Source of the DNA: an uncultured Christensenella sp.
Lineage (GTDB): Bacteria; Bacillota; Clostridia; Christensenellales; Pumilibacteraceae
Assembly: GCA_910585955.1 (NCBI GenBank)
Contig: CAJUGC010000005.1
Span: 12,462-76,461 of the forward strand
DNA length: 64,000 nt
Direction: 5' to 3'
Shown: one piece after another, positions 53,501-60,900 of the stretch
Layout of the letters: each line of letters opens with the position of its first letter
How positions within the stretch are numbered: the first letter of the stretch is position 1
Program-made: the position numbers and the translations under genes
The notes under the pieces: generated by a model
Told to the model about the DNA's origin: nothing
What the model saw: only the letters and a program-made list of their open reading frames with translations
Database searches by the model: none

Positions 53501-56500
53501 GTATAGATGTGTCATCGAATGACCATAAAGTCATTTCGCAGCTTATGCTCGATTATGCTGACACTCTCGAGTCGGGCGGCACCGTAAACAAAGTAAACGA
53601 AGGATACGACGATTACTTTACGATCGACGACGGCTTCGATTCCGATTCGTTCACCGTTCGTCCTATCAAAAAGACTACTTTCGACTATACGAAGGCTACG
53701 GGATACGATCCGAATAAGACTTATGCGGAAAATTTCGACGCAGTTGCCGCTTATGCAAAGACGGAAAAACATCTCGAGACAGAGCTTGTTTCCAACGGTT
53801 ACAAATTCTATTTCCCGCTTAAGGTCATAATATACGACACTTACAGCGGCACTTCGTTCAACGCGGCTACTTGGCAGCTTCTGACGATCAAGCTCAGGAT
53901 AAACAATTCCGCACCCGTTGCGAACTCCTCGCTGTATACGGCGGATAAGTACTTCGACATTTCGGTGACTCTCGAAGACAATTACAGACTCAATGTCGCA
54001 GACGCGGTTTCCGACAGAGACTTCCTCATGATCGACGGTCGGTTTGCCAACAAGTGGGAGCTTACGGACAGAGGAATTGTCGATACGTCTGACTATCTCG
54101 TAATAAACAACGACGGGTCGGAAAAGTATTATTATGCCGATGTCGCAAATGCAACTGCGCCTACGTCCGACGTGATCGGCTACGCGAACTATCGCGCAAA
54201 TCCCGCAGGCGACAGTACGGGCACCTATGTGCGCGGCGCTCTCATACCGGAAAGCGAGAGAGTGATAGACGTAAGCGCCGATTTCGAAACGAATTCGTCC
54301 GGCTCGAAGTATATCAAGTCCGTCACGTTTAAGGCTCTTAAAAAAGTCACGGGTCGCATTTGGGTGGTTCTCCGTTTCAGAGACAACAACGGTGCGTTTG
54401 CCGACTTCAACGTCCTTGTACAGGTGGCAAATAAAGCTCCCGAGCTTCTCCATACGAGAGACAACGGCGAACTTAGCGGCGTAAAGCAGACCACGCTTGT
54501 TTACGGAAGAGACGGCATGAATGCCGCCGCTCCCGAGATAGTCATGAAGACGGGCGACTACTTCGACATAACCGTTACTCCTTACGATATGTACATGAAC
54601 GCTCTCTCGGCAGAAGACAAAAACAAGTTCAACCCGAGCAGTCAAAACATAGACGCGTTCGGTCCTAAAGTAAACTTCAATAAGCTCGAAACGGCGGACA
54701 ATAAGTTCATACGCGACAGCACTGCGCTCGAGGGGCAAAAGACTTATCTCGGCGCATACGTTATCGCCGAAGACGATTCGCCCGAAACGCTGAGACTTAA
54801 CAGCATTTCCACATCGGGACTTAACAACAAGCTTTCCGTCATGGCTCAAAACGTATATACGTCCGCAGGCGTGGCGCATACGCTTTCCTATCGTATCGAG
54901 GCGCGCGGCGTAGCAAATCGTCTGCCGCTCACGGTAACTGTTTCCGACGGAAGCTATACGGTATCCGTCATCTTCACGATAACCGTCAAATCCACTCCGC
55001 CCAAGGTTTCGACCGATCCCGCGGACGATGCGGCTCTTGCCGATAAGGGTATCGAGCACGTTCGTCCGGGTAGCGATCCTGCGGGAGAAGCGGTCGAAAA
55101 CGGAGTTTCCGAAGACGATCTTAACAAAAACGTCTTGTTTAACGTCAGACTCAAGATGAGCGACAAGCCGTTCACAGTAAACCTTAAGGATCTTTGTAAA
55201 GATCCCGACGCCGGCGACGCGGACAGAATGTATCTTTACGAGGCGTTCTCGGGCTCTTGCTTCTCTGTCGGCGGCAATACGAGCGGCGTTACCGAATCTG
55301 CTTATGTTTCGCTTCAGCCCATACTCGGAAGCGACAGCCGTGCTCACTCGTTCACGATTACTCCGGTAAACTTCATGAGCGGCGGCGAGGACGGTTCGGA
55401 TAAGCGCTTCGAGCAGATAGTGTTCTACGTCATGGACGCAAACGGTCAGTCGCTCGAAAACGCTCAGAAGATAATAATGAACGTATACGTCGAGCCGAAC
55501 GAGCTTACGGGTACGTCCGAAAACACCGAAAATCCGAACACCAAAAACTTCTATGATTTCACGGTCAAGTCCAAGACGGCTTATAATGCGGCTGACATTA
55601 CCGATAAGCCGAGCAGACTTACTGTCGTAACGCCTTCGGCTAATACCGAAAAAGCGGGCGCTGCCGGTCTTATAATAGATCCCGATTACGGCGCTTCCAA
55701 AACGGCGTATACGATGAGCGTCTATGCTATGCTTCGCAAAAAGACCGACGAGGCAGGCAACGTGACGTGGGAGAGCATGGCGAATTCCGTAAGAGAGTTT
55801 ACTGCTCTCAACGTGACGGCAGAAGGAGCGCAGTACACTCCGTTCGAGCTCAAGCGCTATGTTTACGACAGCGCAAGCGGTTCCATGATAACCGAAAGCG
55901 CGTATGACGCAAACGTCAATATCGAGCTTTACAGATATGTCGCTCAGTACTTCGAATTCGACATAAGCGCAGACGGCGCAACCATAAACTTTACGCCTGT
56001 CGATACGACGAAGAGATCGCCCGTTCCGCTCTATGTTAAAGTTCAGAAGCGCGACGTTCCGGACGACGCTAAATACAGATCCGACGCTTATCTTGCCGTT
56101 TCCGTAGACAACAGCGCTCCGACGGCGACTGTCGAAGGACTTACGAATGCCGATTTCTACGACGGAATGAACGACGACGGCTTCCTTACGTTCTCGGGTT
56201 ACATCGGAGACTCCCGCACATACACGTTGCACGACAAGAGCGAGCAGACCCACGGCTTGTTTGCCGACCTCGATACGAACGACAATGTCGTTCTCAATGA
56301 GGCTCGCGGCGGCGAGAACCGCGGTTGGGAGATACTTCCGTCATACGATTACGGCGACGGAGTCGTAAATACGAGTACGGGTTATCTTCGCGACAATACA
56401 AAGGGTCTCGGACCTGCCCTCGAAGTTACGACGACTGCCGGCAGCATAACCGTTAAGTTCATGCGTAAGATCGACGCCGGCGATACGGAGAGCGCGGAAT

Positions 56501-58596
56501 TCGTACGCTTGCCTATGCGCGTTTACGGCATAGACTCCATGGGCGCGACCGTCCAAAACGACATCATACTAAAGGTATACAATTCGGCGCCCCATGTTCG
56601 CGATTGGGAAGAGGAAGGAGCAAATCCTCCGACCGCCGTCGGATATACGCTTAAAAAGAGCACGGGCGACACGTTCTTGCTCGAAGCGACTGTCGAGCGC
56701 GGCGCTCCCATAAGTATCAACATCTCGGATATCTACCGCGACGTAGATACCTACGGCTTCGGAAGCGACAATCCGACCAACGCGTCGAGCGCTTGCGACA
56801 CGGTAAACTTCGTTGGCGACGCTTCGCGCGGATATCTCTCCGATATAAGCGGTAAACCGACGGCGCTCCATTCCGTGACCGCTCTCGGCGGAACGGACGA
56901 ATTGTTCAGGATATCTTCTCCGAATGCCAACAACTCCGTGCTCCGCATACTTTGTACGTCCTACAGCCGCGGAAGCGTGGGCGAGGCGACGCTTCGCATT
57001 GCCGACGGTTCGGGAGCTGCAACGAAGGACATAGTCATTCGTCTTACGGTAGCCAACTCCGCGCCTACGATTCGCGAAGGCGTCTTGAAGGAGATCGATA
57101 TGTTCGGATCCGAAGGCGAGACCGACGAGTTCGGCGTGACCGTTGTCGAAGCAAGCTATTTCAATATCCTAAGCTATATCACTGACAACAACGTCAAGGA
57201 TCTTACGAAGTACTACGAGGGTCTGGAGCTTACCGAAAATCCCACCTTCCTGCGCATATCTTCCGTAACGCTCGGAGATACGACGATAGGCGGCGGCGAG
57301 ATCCTCATCGAGCCTCCTCTTTCCGAGGGCGCTACCGTCGGTAACATAAACGTCTTAAATGCGGGCGTTTCCGAAACCAATCCTCAAGAGTTCTACATCA
57401 GACCGCTTCCGGGAGTTTACGGTTGGCAGAACGTCACATTGAGAGTACAGGACGACGGTAACGACATCTTCTGCGAAGACGCGTTGTCCTGCGAGATAAC
57501 ACTCAGGATCCGTATTGCCTACGGCTCGGATTCCATGATAACGAACGTCATAGACATCGACAGAGGTCGTTCCAAGCTCGTGACTATCGGCGATATTCTC
57601 GACAGATACGAGACCGATTCTCTTACGGGAACTATGGAGTTTAAGGAGTACAGCAACGGCTACAAGCTTATGGGCATTGACCTCGGGTCGGAAGCTCACA
57701 GAGTCGAGCTCATAACTCAGCCCATGGATAACGGTACGATAAGCTACAGCCTCAAGGTTAAGCCTGTTGCGGCGGAAGGTACGGAGATAGGAGTTACGGC
57801 TAAATGCCGCGTAGGCAGCATTGAAAAGGACGTTCCGTTCAAGGTAAAAGTCGGCGTAAACGCCAACCCCGTCTTGAAAGCGGAATTCGGTCCGGATAAG
57901 TCGTATAAGTTCGAGTCGAGCCAGGAATCGCGCGACGACGGATATATACATCTTCCCGCAAGCTTCTTCTTCACCGACGACAGCGAAGTCGACGTAATGA
58001 AATTCCAGTCCGTCAAGAGCGATATAGAGAGCATTCTCCTTGCTCAAGTTAAGGATCAAGACGGCGTGAACGAAATAATGATGAAGTTCAAGGCAAATCG
58101 CCCTGTTCTTCTGACGATGAGCGTAGTCGACGAGACTATGGAAACCGTTACGGTTCAGATCCTTGTAGAGTGCCCCGACAAGCCCGACCTCAGCTTCTTT
58201 GCTTCGGCTATAATCTATATCAAGAGCAATCCTTTGTTGTTCGCGATAATCCTCGGCGCGCTTCTTCTGCTTATAATTATCCTTCTCATCATAATTCTTA
58301 CCGTTCGTAAGAAGAGAAAGATGCGCAAGGAGATCGAAGCTCTGCTTGTTTCCGAAATGGAAATGGAAGAACAGATGTTCAAGCTCTCCGCAGGTCAGCA
58401 GACTACGGCGTACAACAACAGCTTCGGCTATCTGCCGCCCGTGCAGCCGCCTATGACCAATGCGCCGCTTCTCGGACAGGGAGGCCCGACGCAGGGTGCG
58501 GTTCCGCCGAGCAACGCCATAGGTCTCAATCCGGGCGGATCGGATTCGGGTAATCCTCCGAAAAACAACGACGGCTTCGACGGCGACGGATTCTAA
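47527..58596 (+). CDS. Giant surface protein 2: collinear paralogue of giant protein 1
   Basis: This 3,689-residue protein starts at the ATG at 47527 with GGAGG 7-8 nt upstream. It has a signal peptide (MKKKLLYVIMSLVFALALVG), a Thr/Glu-rich spacer, and a glycine-rich head at about 97-345 (DLPAGTYLFEAWGAQGG, GGGGGATHFAT). Some 17 to 19 modules follow, with the same linker grammar (FKVSNTRPTLKQ, VRVNNTTPSQ, LRINNSAPVAN, VQVANKAPEL, LKVYNSAPHV, LTVANSAPTI). Segments align with giant protein 1 in order, for example EDKGDPTDRGIWLPVAVRV, DPDYGASKTAYTMSVYAML and FDISADGATINF. The C terminus has one helix (about 3570-3593) and a 96-residue tail with EALLVSEMEMEEQMFKL, a Pro/Asn/Gly stretch and the acidic end DGFDGDGF. 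It probably forms a related or partner surface fibre. Confidence 0.75.
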   Translation: MKKKLLYVIMSLVFALALVGGSVAVLTTSDALSRVVSGETTTDEVTTEGENIAVEGSAEGEDVSVSASVTAANIQASQNGWAKVPSTTVNGVAGGYGYYKNFGYSGSTNTSGNVQYEDLPAGTYLFEAWGAQGGNDGSIGGHGGYIRGIYTLTAATRIYIVVGGYGTCNTGNAAGGYNGGAKAGSYGSSGGGGGATHFATASGVLNALKNNKGAVVLVAGGGGGAGNNGHYGYGGVTPQGNSIGASGGRATGAIVNNNTYFGLGQACVTGGNNDGGGGGGGYWGGWGSTTDSNGGGGQSYYNPGTAGNVRYTAGYAHANGNATMPHPTNYSANKTHNASEARTNGYARITCLNNPPTNKNATIAATARGTGRAVAPSTVADDSGAYHTTRSWAETNRIYTNSACTTLVDSNVLTVSGMTANSTGNMTLTPKRYFGTTTYYVKVRDDMGFVTSVAFKYSVTDNPITALTGINQRTTGSNGTYKYFVGNSTTNVEGDWRDHTDTVNDVIYNPTGTGKYTVFIPKPITQTENGIYINAADLYSDADVGKGYDEIVITSIGNASSSSYNIVTNTADYKYGRGYSRVRIAHNGAATAAGYISSVTLTVQSVEKSTNKLMGSPVTLTVVFKVSNTRPTLKQDTSAVYPDPYYAINVGDTQRINVSDIGVDIDHNRNEIKEIIVPTTEFVYLDTYGNYIQTSLSPNSNYYFTEAQNPKAPDSMTTGRGTKPLSFEPNSIVDASADTSNSYLSYTIDPEGQYIDINGLRATRNQYPDGTFTRTGDFYFLVRIEDKGDPTDRGIWLPVAVRVNNTTPSQIRPAAIADSTSSEVDTDAKGNKVMYFSPMGIGTLTADASIRDDSKHIRGLAEDVDTFAVETTASVSGQLKTYMYNEFLVLDMDQFGGSTAEYPNGVIETEFYRIEPHKMYASSVTAAKIGKNQTIQGSVSDMSWKRYDEWGTDIKSYSDSIIEFWGIKITFLRSTHGVYIQQPIVIKDTRNADNSKTKPVGGNLDGLVNLLVKIDNNPVTINDAATLEKQEITARRDYKDKDSGIWTHRETAVEVSSANNSVVYTVPNGYTFEITPYDLARDIDMADGWQVGANTNTNRKFSMWKYPENSTDNSAEYDLDSDYQNQFDKAHDDIANLFYTSNPLELSTTPETLKLDRLAFDGSAQMISSTGGTATVTTLEDTRSSYVTVTTTTRTSAGNPLAFRVKISDGASIAEITVQVNVRDNLPEIRTDAKKVFYLSSNINGVNDTTTNSSDDYQGNNYQGATANRDLYDYGYNIREFRPTDIAEDYEPDTLYFADATFTFYSLVRIDSDKTVQFDGKTYYEFKGGSSYVTAEFAQATGGRSGQVFKVTARSSTQDIPGGLFVGINITDNYGYDASANRAEIIIQLEVRNSAPALNRDVDLGFSVVDKIVGGDNPELNDPSSDTVSYEWKISPNDEKEVTNADYYVASSRTVYDALVASGVAPKSIRILTADNDALQKLYLYAGKGNENTDNDYPNLPVYGLDTAVNRDPSTANDIAMMFTLPDGYSDMRMASLVFCDSNGNIMPAQPYKEVVGGSNTTIASRLDGYTGKQEIVDKYVDNPNWAIKITTQRSFASPMRFTVRVRDSLDNSRDEVRYDGKRVLNDDGTVAAGTAKIDGYREFTFYFHMGSMGMIAPHEVYTPDYEYEDGSGATVKPGFKYNGITLGSSGALVPLSYFAYTGSLPGLNPDNDANLVATSAVSFNGAYFNRSSQADMLSRLTLTDGTNIWSGSEINENPYIRFEIRTDTGNMGTEPSIGFDAPYFNTNLRSSQKNTVTNYIYENRQGIRLNVRGPRPSTPLKLTLDLALYENLNSTPTIAEDESDLPITANVAVDVTIANEPIKIVDTSSATGSTQIFEYDTGASIPAGNVSAYTFKLFDSDTTTSTSSSDTLYVRYTDNNKLRLVESMSPEAQTAYKNIYRDTARFLQSSLGTSGAPLSASQLRHMVKADGLQNTADETLVQIKNLAEYLGIDVSSNDHKVISQLMLDYADTLESGGTVNKVNEGYDDYFTIDDGFDSDSFTVRPIKKTTFDYTKATGYDPNKTYAENFDAVAAYAKTEKHLETELVSNGYKFYFPLKVIIYDTYSGTSFNAATWQLLTIKLRINNSAPVANSSLYTADKYFDISVTLEDNYRLNVADAVSDRDFLMIDGRFANKWELTDRGIVDTSDYLVINNDGSEKYYYADVANATAPTSDVIGYANYRANPAGDSTGTYVRGALIPESERVIDVSADFETNSSGSKYIKSVTFKALKKVTGRIWVVLRFRDNNGAFADFNVLVQVANKAPELLHTRDNGELSGVKQTTLVYGRDGMNAAAPEIVMKTGDYFDITVTPYDMYMNALSAEDKNKFNPSSQNIDAFGPKVNFNKLETADNKFIRDSTALEGQKTYLGAYVIAEDDSPETLRLNSISTSGLNNKLSVMAQNVYTSAGVAHTLSYRIEARGVANRLPLTVTVSDGSYTVSVIFTITVKSTPPKVSTDPADDAALADKGIEHVRPGSDPAGEAVENGVSEDDLNKNVLFNVRLKMSDKPFTVNLKDLCKDPDAGDADRMYLYEAFSGSCFSVGGNTSGVTESAYVSLQPILGSDSRAHSFTITPVNFMSGGEDGSDKRFEQIVFYVMDANGQSLENAQKIIMNVYVEPNELTGTSENTENPNTKNFYDFTVKSKTAYNAADITDKPSRLTVVTPSANTEKAGAAGLIIDPDYGASKTAYTMSVYAMLRKKTDEAGNVTWESMANSVREFTALNVTAEGAQYTPFELKRYVYDSASGSMITESAYDANVNIELYRYVAQYFEFDISADGATINFTPVDTTKRSPVPLYVKVQKRDVPDDAKYRSDAYLAVSVDNSAPTATVEGLTNADFYDGMNDDGFLTFSGYIGDSRTYTLHDKSEQTHGLFADLDTNDNVVLNEARGGENRGWEILPSYDYGDGVVNTSTGYLRDNTKGLGPALEVTTTAGSITVKFMRKIDAGDTESAEFVRLPMRVYGIDSMGATVQNDIILKVYNSAPHVRDWEEEGANPPTAVGYTLKKSTGDTFLLEATVERGAPISINISDIYRDVDTYGFGSDNPTNASSACDTVNFVGDASRGYLSDISGKPTALHSVTALGGTDELFRISSPNANNSVLRILCTSYSRGSVGEATLRIADGSGAATKDIVIRLTVANSAPTIREGVLKEIDMFGSEGETDEFGVTVVEASYFNILSYITDNNVKDLTKYYEGLELTENPTFLRISSVTLGDTTIGGGEILIEPPLSEGATVGNINVLNAGVSETNPQEFYIRPLPGVYGWQNVTLRVQDDGNDIFCEDALSCEITLRIRIAYGSDSMITNVIDIDRGRSKLVTIGDILDRYETDSLTGTMEFKEYSNGYKLMGIDLGSEAHRVELITQPMDNGTISYSLKVKPVAAEGTEIGVTAKCRVGSIEKDVPFKVKVGVNANPVLKAEFGPDKSYKFESSQESRDDGYIHLPASFFFTDDSEVDVMKFQSVKSDIESILLAQVKDQDGVNEIMMKFKANRPVLLTMSVVDETMETVTVQILVECPDKPDLSFFASAIIYIKSNPLLFAIILGALLLLIIILLIIILTVRKKRKMRKEIEALLVSEMEMEEQMFKLSAGQQTTAYNNSFGYLPPVQPPMTNAPLLGQGGPTQGAVPPSNAIGLNPGGSDSGNPPKNNDGFDGDGF

Positions 58597-58702
58597 AATG
58601 GAATAGGATTTAATACACAAAAACAAACCCCGCATGGAATGAGCACTTCTCATAGGGAATTAAATACTAAATTTTTAAGAGTTATACTTTCAAGCGAGGA
58701 CA

Positions 58703-58735
58703 AAAGCTCTCGAACGATATGTTCGAGAGCTTTTT
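58703..58735. terminator. Intrinsic terminator after the second giant gene
   Basis: AAAAGCTCTCGAAC pairs with GTTCGAGAGCTTTTT around GATAT. A and T runs on both sides allow it to serve giant gene 2 (+) and the GNAT gene (-), whose stop lies at 58773. Confidence 0.88.
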
Positions 58736-58772
58736 ACTACAAACTATTTAGAAAGGCAAATTGAAATTTAAT

Positions 58773-59303
58773 TCAAGTTTGATTAGCGCAACTAAAAGTA
58801 TAAATGTAACTATTAAAACAGATATTCATTTTATATTTTTTAAATTGCGATTTCTTTTTTATCTTAAAGCCGTTATTTGCAAGCAATCTGTTCGATGCAA
58901 TATTATCTTGCGCAACTTCCGCAGTTATCTCAATGCCCCCGTTATTGCGTATAAAAGTAACAATTAAAGCCAATAGTTCAGAACCGAATCTTTTCCCCCA
59001 GTAGCCCTTATGAACACAATATCCTATATCGAATATTTCCTTTTTTTCGTCAGGAAAAATGCAAGCAGAACCTATTATCTCATCAGAACTGTTTAAAACA
59101 ACTGTCAAATAATATCCGTTTGGGCTATCTTCAAGACTGTCAAGCGCTTTTTGAAAATCACTATCAACATATTCCACCGTCGGGTCGCTCATATATTTGC
59201 CGTTTTCCTTATCAAACCACATTGCGGTAAGATATGGCAGGTCTGACTTTTGATAATTCCGTACAGTTATTCTTGAAGAAACAAGTGGTTTCTCTATTAG
59301 CAT
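58773..59303 (-). CDS. GNAT family N-acetyltransferase
   Basis: This 176-residue RimJ/RimL-like acetyltransferase transfers acetyl from acetyl-CoA to an unknown amine. It shows RITVRNYQKSDLPYLTAMW at the start, strand IIGSACIF, the beta-bulge IGYCVHKGYWGKRFGSELL with the pyrophosphate-binding loop (Q/R-x-x-G-x-G/A variant), and ITAEVAQDNIASNRLLANNGFK. GGAGA lies 9 nt before the ATG. The gene is visibly more AT-rich than its neighbours and uses AAA/ATT/TTA codons more, hinting at recent acquisition. It has its own promoter. Confidence 0.8.
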   Translation of the reverse strand: MLIEKPLVSSRITVRNYQKSDLPYLTAMWFDKENGKYMSDPTVEYVDSDFQKALDSLEDSPNGYYLTVVLNSSDEIIGSACIFPDEKKEIFDIGYCVHKGYWGKRFGSELLALIVTFIRNNGGIEITAEVAQDNIASNRLLANNGFKIKKKSQFKKYKMNICFNSYIYTFSCANQT

Positions 59304-59343
59304 TTTAAAAGTTCTCCGCTAAATTACTGTTTATCGTACAGTC

Positions 59344-59372
59344 ATTATATCACGAAAAATGAAAGAACGCAA
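59344..59372 (-). promoter_or_regulatory. Promoter of the GNAT gene
   Basis: On the minus strand TTGCGT (59367-59372) and TATAAT (59344-59349) are 17 nt apart. Confidence 0.7.
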
Positions 59373-59383
59373 CCGATTGAACT

Positions 59384-59612
59384 TTGCGTGCTATATAAAA
59401 CATATCTATATCTCACTAGGCTACGAGTAGCCCAGTTCGTCCTCGAAAAAAGTACAGAAAAGGCACAGCTTTACGCTATGCCTAAATCTTTTTATTTGCG
59501 TTTTATTAAATTCCCTATGCGAATTACCGTAAACAGCGGGGTTTTTGCTTGCGTAACAGTGACTTTTACTTTATTGAAAAACAGGGAAATTGCGATTGTC
59601 TCGACATGAAAA
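59384..59612. other. Gene-free spacer with an orphan minus-strand terminator
   Basis: A hairpin on the minus strand pairs AGGCATAGC with GCTGTGCCT (59461-59483) and runs into TTTTCTG, a terminator without a gene just before it. A small GGCTAC/GTAGCC hairpin lies near 59419-59432. The only frame here, on the + strand (59388-59609), lacks a ribosome site and looks fortuitous. Confidence 0.45.
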
Positions 59613-59636
59613 AAACCGTCTCATAAGAGACGGCTG
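59613..59636 (-). terminator. Intrinsic terminator of the HPr-like gene
   Basis: CCGTCTC and GAGACGG (59616-59633) pair around ATAA; on the minus strand seven T follow. It lies 14 nt after the HPr-like stop. Confidence 0.88.
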
Positions 59637-59649
59637 ATTTAATGCCCGA

Positions 59650-59880
59650 TTATTTAGCCATATACGGCACGAGCTCCGCCAGCAAATCGTCGCACTTTTC
59701 GCTGTGTATCTCGAGTACTATCGGCTTCGACAAGTCGAGGCTGAATATACCGAGCAAAGACTTTGCGTCTATAAGAAATCTTCCGCTTCTAAGGTCGATG
59801 TCGTACGGGTATTTACTTACGATGTTGACGAAATGTTTTACGCTTTCCGCCATGCTGAGAACAATCTTTACCGATTTCAT
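59650..59880 (-). CDS. HPr-like protein lacking the phosphorylatable histidine
   Basis: The ATG at 59880 has GGGAGGG 7 nt upstream and gives 76 residues (MKSVKIVLSMAESVKHFVNI). An in-frame ATG at 59919 overlaps the promoter. The fold pattern matches PTS HPr: first strand, helix with NIVSKYPYDIDLRSGR, LIDAKSLLGIFSLDLSKPIVLEI (equivalent to the Ser46 region SIMGVMSLG) and a final helix. The GxHxRPA active-site loop is replaced by AESVKHFVN, so His15 and Arg17 are missing while the KSLLGIF serine is kept. Such proteins may be regulatory rather than phosphocarriers. Confidence 0.75.
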   Translation of the reverse strand: MKSVKIVLSMAESVKHFVNIVSKYPYDIDLRSGRFLIDAKSLLGIFSLDLSKPIVLEIHSEKCDDLLAELVPYMAK

Positions 59881-59910
59881 AATCGATCCCTCCCGTGATT
59901 CAGTAATCAT

Positions 59911-59939
59911 ATTATACACTATGAAAAACGAAAAAGCAA
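59911..59939 (-). promoter_or_regulatory. Promoter of the HPr-like gene
   Basis: On the minus strand TTGCTT (59934-59939) and TATAAT (59911-59916) are 17 nt apart. Confidence 0.75.
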
Positions 59940-59977
59940 ATGTTTTGTTTTCGTTTTGACAAATAATTTTAAATTGC

Positions 59978-60006
59978 TTGCCATAAAAAGTTTGTTGTGA
60001 TAGAAT
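59978..60006 (+). promoter_or_regulatory. Promoter of the 265-residue unknown gene
   Basis: TTGCCA (59978-59983) and TAGAAT (60001-60006) are 17 nt apart; the GTG start is 32 nt downstream. Confidence 0.7.
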
Positions 60007-60037
60007 ATAATAAGACTCATATTCGGAGGTCGGTTAA

Positions 60038-60835
60038 GTGGTTAAAGATTACTGCGCGTATATGAAAGACGGAGAAGAAGCGTTCGAACAGGTGCTTGCG
60101 GCGTGCGACGAGCTTATAAACGCAAAAGTCATACTTGCCGAAACCAAGGTTTCCGTATTGCTTCAGAAAATAGCCGAATCGAAGAAAGCGTACGAGCTTT
60201 TCGACGAGGTGTTGAAAGGCTTTGATTTCAATTACGAGTTCACTCTCGCAAAGCGCCGTAATGCCGTCGGGGCATATACTCTGGTGCTTCCGAGCGACGT
60301 CCGCCGTCTTGCCGCGCTTGTATTCTGTCTCTTGCTCGAATTCGATACGACTTCTTGCGATTTGCAAAGTTTTCTCGACGTCTACTTTTACGGAGATACG
60401 CCCGCAAACGAATTTGCGACGTTCGTACGGGATATGATTGTTCCGTTTAAAGAAGCGATATCCGCGCTATACTATGACGGAGGAGCTATTTCTTCGGGCG
60501 GAGGAGAGGAGCGCTTGCCGGAAGGAGAAACGGCGTCTGCGCCGAGACTTCCCGTAGGCAATGCAACCGATATAGATTCGCTGTTTGCCGACCTTACGGC
60601 AATGTCGGACAAGCTTTCGGAAGCCGAGCTCGAAAAAGCAGACTTCGACGATGCCGTCGTGTCTTTGACGGGACTTTCCCGCGCGCTGTCTGCGGCGGAC
60701 AGGGACGGCATAAGGCTCGCGTATACGGCGTTCAAGCGCACGGTTTCTTCGCTCGACGCACTTGAGATCCTCGACGAGAGGCTTCTTGCGTTCGGAAAAA
60801 AACTCGTCGCTCTCGGAGCGATTCCCGCCGTCTGA
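60038..60835 (+). CDS. Unknown, mostly helical cytoplasmic protein
   Basis: This 265-residue protein starts at GTG 60038 with GGAGG 7-8 nt upstream. There is no signal peptide; the segment RRLAALVFCLLLEF is hydrophobic but short, probably a buried helix. Two helical regions (about 1-150 and 185-262) are joined by a Gly/Glu/Pro linker (about 155-180: GGAISSGGGEERLPEGE). The first contains KRRNAVGAYTLVLPSDVRRLAALVF; the second FADLTAMSDKLSEAELEKADFDDAV. I do not recognise the family. It is monocistronic, lying between the HPr-like gene and the T-box leader. Confidence 0.6.
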   Translation: MVKDYCAYMKDGEEAFEQVLAACDELINAKVILAETKVSVLLQKIAESKKAYELFDEVLKGFDFNYEFTLAKRRNAVGAYTLVLPSDVRRLAALVFCLLLEFDTTSCDLQSFLDVYFYGDTPANEFATFVRDMIVPFKEAISALYYDGGAISSGGGEERLPEGETASAPRLPVGNATDIDSLFADLTAMSDKLSEAELEKADFDDAVVSLTGLSRALSAADRDGIRLAYTAFKRTVSSLDALEILDERLLAFGKKLVALGAIPAV

Positions 60836-60864
60836 AAAAGATCGGGCTTTTTTCGGGAAATCGC

Positions 60865-60894
60865 TTGACAAACCGTCGTTTAATATTGTATGAT
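60865..60894 (+). promoter_or_regulatory. Promoter of the trpB2 T-box transcript
   Basis: TTGACA (60865-60870) and TATGAT (60889-60894) are 18 nt apart; transcription would start near 60901. Confidence 0.75.
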
Positions 60895-60900
60895 GTACAA

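Noticed and set aside
53512..56253. Very long minus-strand open frame (913 residues) antisense to giant gene 2, and similar ones at 41604-43994, 48400-49605, 49624-50919 and 57355-58653
   Set aside because: They lie wholly within the + strand coding sequence, lack ribosome sites, have Arg/His/Tyr/Val-rich composition typical of antisense frames, and show no domain pattern. The + strand frames have signal peptides, linkers and membrane helices.
59388..59609. 73-residue + strand frame between the GNAT and HPr-like genes
   Set aside because: No ribosome site or promoter, low-complexity hydrophobic composition, and a minus-strand terminator runs through it.
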